From positions 620,001 to 684,000 of the forward strand of contig JBFXDS010000001.1 in NCBI GenBank assembly GCA_050180895.1: a DNA stretch of 64,000 bases. Reading direction: 5' to 3'. Origin of the DNA: JBGPEQ01 sp050180895 (GTDB lineage Bacteria > Pseudomonadota > Alphaproteobacteria > Dongiales > Dongiaceae). Position 1 is the stretch's first letter. Each line of letters begins with the position of its first letter. Of the stretch, positions 41,835-49,763 are shown piece after piece. The position numbers and the translations under genes are program-made. The notes below the pieces were generated by a model. It ran no database searches and was not told where the DNA came from. It saw only the letters and a list, made by a program, of their open reading frames with translations.

Positions 41835-43721
41835 CTAGCCGCAATGCGTCTTAGAGGTGGGCGAAGGCACGTCGAGCGCCGGGTTAGCCTCGAAGAACCC
41901 CGACGGCATCCAGTGGAAGCCGGCATAGGCCACGGGCTGCACCGGCCAGTCCTCGGGGCGCGGCAGGTGGTGATAGTTGAGCGTGTACCAGACGACGACG
42001 TTCTCGTTGTCGAGCGGTCGGTCGGCCGCGGTCCAGCGCGGCAGACCATCGCCGCCGCCATGTTGGTTGGGATACCAGCCGGTTGGATAGAGCTCGTCCG
42101 GCGCGTAGCGCGTCGCCCAGAAATGCTTGAACATGAAGGCGGCGCGCCGGCCGACCGGCGACTCCGGATGCAGGAAGGGCAGGGCGTTGGCGCCCGGCAC
42201 CAGCTTGTAGGCCACCGGCTGCCCCATGCGGTTCCGCTTCTGCGGATTGATCACCTTCCAGTAGCGCGCCGCCTGCAGATCCATCGCGCGCTGTGCCGCG
42301 CGCTCCGAGCGCAGCGGCGTCTCGCTGATGCGGATGCCGTTGCCGTGCCGGTTCGCCGCATCCATCGGCAGCGGCGCGAAGTTCACCTCCGTCACGCTGT
42401 TGCGGTCGCCGTCGACCGCCATGTCGAAGCGGAAGCTGAAGATGTGCTGGTGGACCGGCCCGTCGACCTGCGGCGCCATCAGCTGGCCATGGGGCGGCTG
42501 CGCGCCCGGCGGCAGCGCCGTCGCCAGCGGAATGCCCGTCGCCTTGATTTCGACGCCGATCGTGCCGTCCTGGTAGAAGTACCAGAAGAAGCCGTAGACG
42601 TAGTTGCCGATGGTGGCGAGGGTGGAGATCACGAGCCGGCGCGAGCGCCGCACCGTCGCGTTGCCCCGCGCCCAATCGGTGAACTTCCAGAGGATGCCGT
42701 AGTCCTCCTCGTGCAGGCAGATCGCGTTGGCGATCCGCTTCGGCTTGCCGTGCCAGTCATGCACCCAGGCGTCGAAATAATGGATGTGGCCGAGGCAGTC
42801 GCAGCCGAGGGCGAGCGAATCCAGATATTGCCCGATGCCGTACTCGCCGGTGTCGAAGGCGTTCTTGCGGTAGTGGCTGCCGGTCGGATCGCCGTAGGGC
42901 ACGACCATCTCGGCCAGCGAGGCGCGATACATGATGGGCCGCACGCGGCCGCCGTCCTCGTAGCCGATCTCGTGCAGCACCAGCCCGTCGCGCACGGCGA
43001 AGCCGACGCGGAAGCGCCAGTTCTGCCAGCGCACCAGCCGGCCCTCGACGGCGAAGCTCGGTCCCTCCGGCTGCATGATCGCCAGCGGCTTCAGATCGGC
43101 GCGGACCTCCGAAACGCCGATATGGCTCGCCTCCGGCGGTAGCGGCACGACGCCCCAGTCGTCGATGCGCAATAGCCGGCGGGCGCGCAGGTCGATGACC
43201 GGATGCAGATTGGCGATCGGCCAGGCATAGGGGTTGTCGCCGCTGCCCAGCCAGCAATTGCCGTAGGCGATGCGCTGGCCCACCTCCTCGGCGATGCCGA
43301 AATTGCCCGCCGACCACGGCTCCACGAGCACGCGCTCCATATCCATGATGCCGCGCCTGGCGCAGGCGGCGCGGAAGGCCGGGTCGGCCTTGGCGATGCG
43401 TTCGCCTTCCAGGAATTCGTCGGCGACGATGCGCGCCTGTGCGTCCGGCACATGCTGCCAGCGCTCCAGCCGGCCTGCTGCGAGGTCCACGACACCGTCG
43501 AATGTGCGGTTGCTCGCCGGCTCGTAGCAGCAAACGAAGGCCTTGCGCCGGAGCGCATCGCCGGCCGTGAAGCCGCGCACAGAGGCCTTGTCCGGCTCGT
43601 GCAGCGTCACCGTCTCGAACCAGGCCGAGGCGTCGAGCCCCGCCTGCGCGCGCACGATGGCGGCGGCCCTCTCGATCTCCGCCGCGCTCAGCGGATCGAG
43701 CGGATGGTCATATGTGGACAT
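41835..43721 (-). CDS. Primary-amine oxidase (copper/topaquinone)
   Basis: This 628-residue copper amine oxidase oxidises primary amines to aldehydes, releasing ammonia and H2O2. The topaquinone precursor is Tyr 374 in TIGNYVYGF; the family consensus there is NY[DE]Y, so Val is unusual. Copper ligands appear in PVHQHIFSFRFDM and near YAGFHWMPSGFFE. FDTGEYGIGQYLDSLALGCDCLG gives the catalytic-base region. No signal peptide is evident. The downstream NUDIX gene is probably cotranscribed. Confidence 0.9.
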   Translation of the reverse strand: MSTYDHPLDPLSAAEIERAAAIVRAQAGLDASAWFETVTLHEPDKASVRGFTAGDALRRKAFVCCYEPASNRTFDGVVDLAAGRLERWQHVPDAQARIVADEFLEGERIAKADPAFRAACARRGIMDMERVLVEPWSAGNFGIAEEVGQRIAYGNCWLGSGDNPYAWPIANLHPVIDLRARRLLRIDDWGVVPLPPEASHIGVSEVRADLKPLAIMQPEGPSFAVEGRLVRWQNWRFRVGFAVRDGLVLHEIGYEDGGRVRPIMYRASLAEMVVPYGDPTGSHYRKNAFDTGEYGIGQYLDSLALGCDCLGHIHYFDAWVHDWHGKPKRIANAICLHEEDYGILWKFTDWARGNATVRRSRRLVISTLATIGNYVYGFFWYFYQDGTIGVEIKATGIPLATALPPGAQPPHGQLMAPQVDGPVHQHIFSFRFDMAVDGDRNSVTEVNFAPLPMDAANRHGNGIRISETPLRSERAAQRAMDLQAARYWKVINPQKRNRMGQPVAYKLVPGANALPFLHPESPVGRRAAFMFKHFWATRYAPDELYPTGWYPNQHGGGDGLPRWTAADRPLDNENVVVWYTLNYHHLPRPEDWPVQPVAYAGFHWMPSGFFEANPALDVPSPTSKTHCG

Positions 43722-43896
43722 GCGTTCCCCCGCAGTGCTTCGGATTGGTGGCGGCGCGGCGATACTCTCACTGCCGGAGGCATGAGAAAAGGCGCGGCGG
43801 CGGCATCCTCAGGGCCTCTGTTACAGACGAGAACAAATGGTAGAATTACGACTTGAGATATGCTATTAAAGGTTGTATCAGGCTGGGAGATTGATG

Positions 43897-44541
43897 ATGG
43901 GACTGGACTGGCTGCCGCTCGGCAAACCGAGGCCCGGCCACGAGGCCGAATTCGACGCGCTCTATGAAGAGTTGTTTGACAATCACGACCAGTCACTGTG
44001 GGAGCGCATGGGCGCCATCGAGATCTCGCCGTACGAGACGCTGGGAGCGCCGCGGGTCGGCATCGACACTGAGGCGGACCGCTGGGCAGACGCGCAATAT
44101 TCGAAGCGCCCTTGGAAGCAGCTCTTCGTCTCCCGGCGCAAGTTTCGGCAGGTGCTTCAGGGGTACTACGTGCTCGACCTGGTCGAGAAGAACGATGGGG
44201 TGCCGGCGTACAGCAACGGCGGGATCGGCAGCTACTGCGAAATCTTCAGCTTCCGCGGCAAATTCCTCGATGTCTGCGAGGATATGCTCGGCAAGGATCT
44301 GTTGGGAGAAGCATGGGTCCATCACCGGGCGGACGAACTGAGCGACTACGGCATCCAGCTGCGTGATCGTGCCGCCGCGTTCGCCGAGGACAGCGGCGTG
44401 ACAGAGGTTCTCGGGCAACGATACCTGCCGTCCGGCCACGATCCGGATGGACCGGCCGAGCAGGCGCACATCGTCGACTCGGCCGCGCGCTGGTGCCTGT
44501 TCTGGAGTGCGCGTGGTCACGGCATGATCGCGGATTTTTGA
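43897..44541 (+). CDS. Unrecognised family protein, copy 1
   Basis: A 214-residue protein with the repeated family pattern MGLDWLPLGKPRPGHEAEFD, the mid-part ETLGAPRVG and EADRWADAQY, a Gly-rich YSNGGIGSYCEIFSFRGKFL and a C-terminus AARWCLFWSARGHGMIADF. It has no signal peptide, membrane helix or known motif. The ATG at 43897 is chosen over 43894 because copy 2 also begins MGLDW. It is followed 67 bases later by its paralogue on the same strand. I do not know the function. Confidence 0.65.
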   Translation: MGLDWLPLGKPRPGHEAEFDALYEELFDNHDQSLWERMGAIEISPYETLGAPRVGIDTEADRWADAQYSKRPWKQLFVSRRKFRQVLQGYYVLDLVEKNDGVPAYSNGGIGSYCEIFSFRGKFLDVCEDMLGKDLLGEAWVHHRADELSDYGIQLRDRAAAFAEDSGVTEVLGQRYLPSGHDPDGPAEQAHIVDSAARWCLFWSARGHGMIADF

Positions 44542-44608
44542 AGGCGAACCGGAGTTGTCCGATCGATCTGCCTTCATAGATTGCAGACGGGTTCGCGCGG
44601 GATGAACG

Positions 44609-45262
44609 ATGGGACTTGATTGGCAGCCGCTCGGCAGGCCGAAGCCGGGCCATGAGGCCGAGTTCAACCGGCTTTTCGAGAAACTCATGGATGGCGTTCG
44701 TGCGGCCACGCGGGCCAGGGAGCGTATGCGCGCGATCGAGGTCGGCCCCTTTGAAACGCTGGGAGCGCCGCGCATCGGTTTTGACGAGCAGGCGGATCGT
44801 TGGGCGGAGGAGCAGTATCGGCAACGTCCCGCGACCGAGCAGTCCGTCTCTCTCGAAAGCTTCATGAAAGATCTGCACGGGTATTACGTCCTGGAGATCC
44901 TGCCCCCGAACGATGGCCTGCCGCCTTATACGAACGGCTCCTTCGGTGGCTGGTGCGAGCTGTATTCGTTTCGCGCGCAATTCCTGGAGATCTGCGAGGA
45001 CGTGATCGACGAAGATCTCCTGAAGGAGGCCTGGGGCGACCATACCGCCGCCGAGTTGGTAGACTATGGCGGCAGGCTGCGCGATCGTGCCGTCGCCTTC
45101 GCCGAGCGGCACGGCCTTACGGGCATGCTGGCGCAGCGCGATCCTCCGGAAACCGAGGAGGAGCAGGAATCACCGGCGGGGCAGGTGCATATCGTCATCT
45201 CGGCGGCGCGCTGGTGTCTGTTCTGGGGCGAGCGCGGTCACGGCATGCTTGCGGACTTCTAG
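44609..45262 (+). CDS. Unrecognised family protein, copy 2
   Basis: The 217-residue product is clearly paralogous to the preceding gene over its whole length. Shared blocks include PLGRPKPGHEAEF, PFETLGAPRIGFD, EADRWAEEQY-like ADRWAEEQYRQRP, GYYVLEILPPNDGLP, CELYSFRAQFLEICED and SAARWCLFWGERGHGML. The middle is more diverged, suggesting an old tandem duplication. Function unknown; a soluble cytoplasmic protein is likely. Confidence 0.65.
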   Translation: MGLDWQPLGRPKPGHEAEFNRLFEKLMDGVRAATRARERMRAIEVGPFETLGAPRIGFDEQADRWAEEQYRQRPATEQSVSLESFMKDLHGYYVLEILPPNDGLPPYTNGSFGGWCELYSFRAQFLEICEDVIDEDLLKEAWGDHTAAELVDYGGRLRDRAVAFAERHGLTGMLAQRDPPETEEEQESPAGQVHIVISAARWCLFWGERGHGMLADF

Positions 45263-45284
45263 ACCAAACGGCGGGGCGCGATTG

Positions 45285-45518
45285 CTACCGATCGTCCGGA
45301 TGGTGCGCCTCGTCGTCCTGGCCGCTGCGGTTGCTGTAGAAGACGAGCGCCATCAAGCCCACGGCGAGCAGGACGGAGAAGGTGACGCCGAGAACGACGG
45401 CGGCGATCCCGTGGCCGCTGAGCCCGCCCGTGCTGAATCCGTTGGCCGCCCAGAGCAGTACAAGTATCGCCAAGATGGCGCCGACGCTGGCCAGCGAATA
45501 GGTCGCGATCCATTTCAT
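45285..45518 (-). CDS. Small two-helix membrane protein
   Basis: A 77-residue protein with a first helix at about 5-26 (ATYSLASVGAILAILVLLW) and a second at about 38-60 (IAAVVLGVTFSVLLAVGLMA), followed by a polar acidic tail with HH (DDEAHHPDD). No family is recognised. It lies 50 bases downstream of fdsA on the same strand, so it could be cotranscribed, but it does not look like FdsD. Confidence 0.6.
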   Translation of the reverse strand: MKWIATYSLASVGAILAILVLLWAANGFSTGGLSGHGIAAVVLGVTFSVLLAVGLMALVFYSNRSGQDDEAHHPDDR

Positions 45519-45567
45519 GCCAGGCTCCGGAACGGCTCCGATCTTTGGAGCCGTCGTGGCTATCCGC

Positions 45568-48357
45568 TCACTCTGCCGCCTGCTGGTGTGGGCTCGCCTC
45601 CACCTTCGCCGCGCAGAACTTGAACTCGGGGATCTTCCCGAAAGGATCGAGCGCCGGGTTGGTGAGCAGGTTGGCCGCGGCCTCCGCGAAGCAGAAGGGG
45701 ATGAACACCATGCCCTGGGGCACGTCGCGGTCGCTGCGCAGCTTGATGTCGACGGCGCCGCGACGCGTGCTCACGCGGATCATCTGTCCAGGCCGGAAAC
45801 CCTGGGTCTCGATCTCCTGCGGCGCCATATGCGCCACCGCCTCCGGCTCGATGGTGTCGAGCGTGCTGGCGCGCCGGGTCATGGCGCCGGTGTGCCAGTG
45901 CTCCAGCAGGCGGCCAGTCGAAAGCACCAGCGGGTAGCTGGCGTCCGGCAGCTCGTCCGGCGGCACGATGTCGGTCGGCACCAGCTTGCCGCGCCCGCTC
46001 TTGGTCGGGAAGCCGTCGCCGAAGATGATCTCGTTGCCGGGACCGTCGGCGCTGTCGACCGGATAGGTCACGCTGCTCTCGCGCATCAGCCGGTCCCAGC
46101 TGATGTTCTTCATCGACGGCATGATCTTCGCCATCTCCGCGAACACGTCGCGCGGGTGCGTGTAGCTCCAGTTCAGCCCCATGCGGTGCGCGATCTCCTG
46201 GATGATCCACCAGTCCTGGCGCGTGTCGCCGGGCAGGGGCAGGGCGGTGCGCCCCATCTGCACCTGCCGGTTGGTGTTGGTGAAGGTGCCGTCCTTCTCC
46301 GGGAAGGCCGAGGCCGGCAGCACCACGTCGGCATGGAACGCGGTCTCCGTCAGGAACAGATCCTGCACCACTAGGTGCTCCAGCCGTGCCATGCCCATGC
46401 GCGCGTGATGCACGTCGGGGTCGGACATGGCGGGATTCTCGCCCTCGATATACATGCCCTTGATCTTGCCGTCGTAGGCGGCGTTCATGATCTCGACGAC
46501 CGTGAGCCCGCGCTGCGGATCGAGCTTCGTGCCCCAGAAGTCCTCGAACAGCTTCTGGATGCTGCCGTCCTCCACCCGCTGATAGTCCGGATAGACCATC
46601 GGAATGAGCCCGGCGTCGGAGGCGCCCTGCACGTTGTTCTGCCCGCGCAGCGGGTGCAGCCCGGTGCCGGGCCGCCCGACCTGCCCCGTGATCAGCGCCA
46701 GCGAGATCAGGCAGCGCGCATTGTCCGTGCCGTGCACATGCTGCGAGATGCCCATGCCCCAGAAGATGATGGAGGCGCGCGACTTCGCGTAGAGCCGCGC
46801 CACCTCGCGCAGGGTCGCGGCGTCGATGCCGCAGATCGGCGCCATCTTCTCCGGCGTGAAATCCTTGATCTTCGCCTTGAGCTGCTCGAACCCCTCGGTG
46901 AAGCCGTCGACATATTGCTGGTCGTAGAGCTTTTCCGTGATGATCGTATGCAGCATCGCGTTCAGCATGGGCACGTCGGTGCCCGGCTTGAAGCGCAGGA
47001 CATGCGAGGCGAAGCGCGCGATCTGCGAGCCCCGCGGGTCCATGATGATCAGCTTGGCCCCGCGCCGCGCCGCGTTCTTGATGAAGGTGGCGGCCACCGG
47101 ATGGTTCACCGTCGGCCGCGCGCCGATGACGATGATGACCTCGGCGTCCTTGGCCGCCATGAACGGCGCCGACACCGCGCCCGAGTTGATGCATTCCATC
47201 AGCGCCGCCACCGACGAGGCGTGGCAGAGCCGCGTGCAGTGGTCGACATTGTTGGAGCCGAATCCCGTGCGCACGAGCTTCTGGAAGAGATAGGCCTCCT
47301 CGTTGGAGCCCTTGGCCGAGCCGAAGCCCGCCAGCGCCTTCGGCCCGTCGCGGTCGCGGATCTTCCGGAGGCCGGCCGCGGCAAAATCGAGCGCCTCGTC
47401 CCAGCTCGCCTCGCGGAAATGCGTCCAGGGATTGGCCGGATCGACCTGATCGTCGGCGCTCTTGGGCACGCCGTCTTTCCGGATCAGCGGTTTCATCAGC
47501 CGGTGCGGGTGGCTCACATAGTCGAATCCGAACCGCCCCTTCACGCACAGCCGCTGCTGGTTGGACGGGCCATTGCGGCCCTCGACGAACAGCAGCTTGT
47601 CGTCCCTGACGTTGTAGGTGATCTGGCAGCCGACGCCGCAATAGGGGCAGACCGAGTCGACCTGGCGGTCGGCATAGCCGGTGCGCTTCTGCATCTTGTC
47701 CAGCAGGTTCGCCGGCATCAGCGCGCCGGTGGGACAGGCCTGCACGCATTCGCCGCAGGCCACGCAGGTGCTCTCGCCCATGGGATCGTCGAAATCGAAC
47801 ACGATCTTCGCGCCGTGGCCGCGATAGGCCATGCCGATGACGTCGTTCACCTGCACCTCGCGACAGGCCCGCACGCACAGATTGCACTGGATGCAGGCGT
47901 CGAGATTCACCGCCATCGCCGTATGCGAGAGGTCCGGCTTCGGCACGCCGTTGGTGCCGGCCTTGCCGCGCGAGGGCAGGCGGCTGGTCTGCACGTTCAT
48001 CGCATCGGCCCAGCGCCAGAACTCCGACTGCGGATCGCGCGCCTCTTCCTTCTTCGGCTGGTCCGCGACCAGCATCTCCATGACCATCTTGCGCGCCGTC
48101 TTGGCGCGCTCGTTATTGGTGGTCACCTCCATGCCCGCCGCCGGCTTGCGGATGCAGGAGGCCGCCAGCACGCGCTCGCCCTTGATCTCCACCATGCAGG
48201 CCCGGCAGTTGCCGTCGGCGCGGTAGCCCGGATAGGGCTGCCAGCACAGATGGGGAATCTCGTTCCCCAGCCGGTTCGCCACCTGCCAGATCGTCTCGCC
48301 GGCCTCCGCCGTCACCTCCCGGCCGTCGAGCATGAATTTGATCGGGTCCGTCATCAT
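45568..48357 (-). CDS. fdsA: NAD-dependent formate dehydrogenase, alpha (molybdenum) subunit
   Basis: This 929-residue subunit oxidises formate to CO2. An N-terminal 2Fe-2S ferredoxin domain has Cys 38, 51, 54 and 68. Further cluster motifs are CIQCNLCVRAC, CVACGECVQACPTG and CPYCGVGC. The bis-MGD Mo/W domain has its active Cys 378 in HCTRLCHASSV, a Cys rather than a selenocysteine. It ends with a molybdopterin-dinucleotide-binding domain. The layout is that of FdsA. fdsB lies upstream on the same strand, separated by an unexpected hydrolase gene; fdsD and fdhD are not seen. Confidence 0.95.
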   Translation of the reverse strand: MMTDPIKFMLDGREVTAEAGETIWQVANRLGNEIPHLCWQPYPGYRADGNCRACMVEIKGERVLAASCIRKPAAGMEVTTNNERAKTARKMVMEMLVADQPKKEEARDPQSEFWRWADAMNVQTSRLPSRGKAGTNGVPKPDLSHTAMAVNLDACIQCNLCVRACREVQVNDVIGMAYRGHGAKIVFDFDDPMGESTCVACGECVQACPTGALMPANLLDKMQKRTGYADRQVDSVCPYCGVGCQITYNVRDDKLLFVEGRNGPSNQQRLCVKGRFGFDYVSHPHRLMKPLIRKDGVPKSADDQVDPANPWTHFREASWDEALDFAAAGLRKIRDRDGPKALAGFGSAKGSNEEAYLFQKLVRTGFGSNNVDHCTRLCHASSVAALMECINSGAVSAPFMAAKDAEVIIVIGARPTVNHPVAATFIKNAARRGAKLIIMDPRGSQIARFASHVLRFKPGTDVPMLNAMLHTIITEKLYDQQYVDGFTEGFEQLKAKIKDFTPEKMAPICGIDAATLREVARLYAKSRASIIFWGMGISQHVHGTDNARCLISLALITGQVGRPGTGLHPLRGQNNVQGASDAGLIPMVYPDYQRVEDGSIQKLFEDFWGTKLDPQRGLTVVEIMNAAYDGKIKGMYIEGENPAMSDPDVHHARMGMARLEHLVVQDLFLTETAFHADVVLPASAFPEKDGTFTNTNRQVQMGRTALPLPGDTRQDWWIIQEIAHRMGLNWSYTHPRDVFAEMAKIMPSMKNISWDRLMRESSVTYPVDSADGPGNEIIFGDGFPTKSGRGKLVPTDIVPPDELPDASYPLVLSTGRLLEHWHTGAMTRRASTLDTIEPEAVAHMAPQEIETQGFRPGQMIRVSTRRGAVDIKLRSDRDVPQGMVFIPFCFAEAAANLLTNPALDPFGKIPEFKFCAAKVEASPHQQAAE

Positions 48358-48395
48358 TCGCCTTCAGTCGTCTGCCGATTCATTCGCCGCCATCC

Positions 48396-49739
48396 TCAGA
48401 AGCCGTTGAACAGGCCGAGGCCGCCGGCGAGCCTGAGCACGATCTTGAAAGAATACCACTCCGGCGGCACCGGATGGATATGGCGGCCGGTGTCGAAGGC
48501 CTGCTGGAAGAAGGCCGCGCGGCTCCCGGGAGGCTTCTTGCCCATGGCGGCGAGGATGGCTTCCGCCATCAGGGCATAGCCCGTGGTCGACGGATGCATG
48601 TTGTCGAGGCTGCACAGGCCGGTGCCGAAGCCGGTCGGGAAGCCCAGCGGATAGTTGCCGAGGGTGCGATGGGAACCGCCGTCCTTGATCTTCACGCGGA
48701 CGGCGTCGACATGGCAGGCGTGCTTGTTGTCCTGGTCTCCCGACGCCTTGAAGAGATCGGCGAACAGCACCTGCGGCCGCTTGCTCCCGTAGCCCTTGAA
48801 CGCCGCCTTGAAGATGCCGCGCGTCGCCTCGTTCGCCGTGGCGACGTCGCGGTCGAAGCGCCGCATCTGTGCCCGCGTGATCGGACCCTGCGCCAGCAGG
48901 TTCGACTCGTACTTGCTGTAGTAACTGCCGCAATCCGGCACCGCTTCCTGGATGTTCGGCATCACGTTGGGCACGGCGCTCGGCTTGGTCAGCAGGTTGA
49001 TGACGATCTGCTCGATTCCCGCGTCCACGAACAGCGCCTCCATCCGACCGGCCAGCTCGCGCATCTGCGCCGGCAATCCCTTGATGCCGTCGATGGCCTT
49101 CTGGTCGTAGCGTCCGAGGAAGCAGCCCATGAACAGCCCCTCGTTGCTGCCGATGCTGACGAGCAGGCGCTTCGGTCGGCGGAAGGCAACGAGCTCGAGC
49201 GGCGTGCAGTTGTCGAGGCCCGCATGGCCGCTCGGGTTCAGGATGAAGCTGGCGTTGATCGCGTAGTAGAGGTCCGGAATCGCGCCGAGCTGGCCGTCCT
49301 TCACCTTCTGCAGCAGTCCGGCGATGCGGCCGCGCCAGACGCCGGCCTTGTCCTGCCACAGATTGCTGACGGCCGCCTGGGCGATCGCGGCATTGTCGAA
49401 GAACTTGCGGGTCGAAAGCTCCGGCGCGTCGTCCTGCCACGCCACGGCATTCTTGACGATCTTGGCCAGCAGGCGATCGATCGATTCCTGCGGCGTCCAC
49501 AGCGTCCAGTCCTCGTTGAGGAACTCGATGATGTCAAACAGGACGGGCCGCGGATAGTCGGGCGCGACGAACTTTAGGCCGAGCGCGCGCGCCACGACGG
49601 CAGGGGCGGCCTGCTCCGCGAAGTCGCGGCGGGTGGTCAGCGACTGCGTGCCGTTGAACAGCGAATCGCCGATCGCCATCAGCTCCGGCTCGGCGGCCGC
49701 GGCGCGCAGCTCTTCGTGATACTTCTTGGCAATCGGCAC
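48396..49739 (-). CDS. SGNH/GDSL-type hydrolase-like protein
   Basis: The 447-residue protein has a Ser block LMAIGDSLFNG (GDS at 24-26), a middle block VSIGSNEGLFMG, and a late DNMHPSTTGYALMAEAI with Asp and His in the order expected for SGNH hydrolases. No signal peptide is seen. It is longer than most single-domain members. It lies between fdsB and fdsA on the same strand, with 24- and 38-base gaps, so it is probably in the formate dehydrogenase operon. Its substrate and its connection to formate metabolism are unknown. Confidence 0.7.
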   Translation of the reverse strand: MPIAKKYHEELRAAAAEPELMAIGDSLFNGTQSLTTRRDFAEQAAPAVVARALGLKFVAPDYPRPVLFDIIEFLNEDWTLWTPQESIDRLLAKIVKNAVAWQDDAPELSTRKFFDNAAIAQAAVSNLWQDKAGVWRGRIAGLLQKVKDGQLGAIPDLYYAINASFILNPSGHAGLDNCTPLELVAFRRPKRLLVSIGSNEGLFMGCFLGRYDQKAIDGIKGLPAQMRELAGRMEALFVDAGIEQIVINLLTKPSAVPNVMPNIQEAVPDCGSYYSKYESNLLAQGPITRAQMRRFDRDVATANEATRGIFKAAFKGYGSKRPQVLFADLFKASGDQDNKHACHVDAVRVKIKDGGSHRTLGNYPLGFPTGFGTGLCSLDNMHPSTTGYALMAEAILAAMGKKPPGSRAAFFQQAFDTGRHIHPVPPEWYSFKIVLRLAGGLGLFNGF

Positions 49740-49763
49740 GTACGTATCTCCGCTACGAGGCTG

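Noticed and set aside
43722..43896. Possible GAAC-type LexA site before the tandem paralogues
   Set aside because: The two half-sites are 8 bases apart and one is changed, so it does not match the GAAC-N7-GAAC rule.
45285..45518. FdsD subunit of formate dehydrogenase
   Set aside because: The small protein has two clear membrane helices and lacks FdsD-like sequence.
47220..47230. Selenocysteine site in FdsA
   Set aside because: The active-site codon is TGC (Cys 378), not TGA.
46375..48579. 734-codon plus-strand open frame opposite fdsA
   Set aside because: It is the antisense shadow of fdsA, whose cluster motifs and domains are clear.
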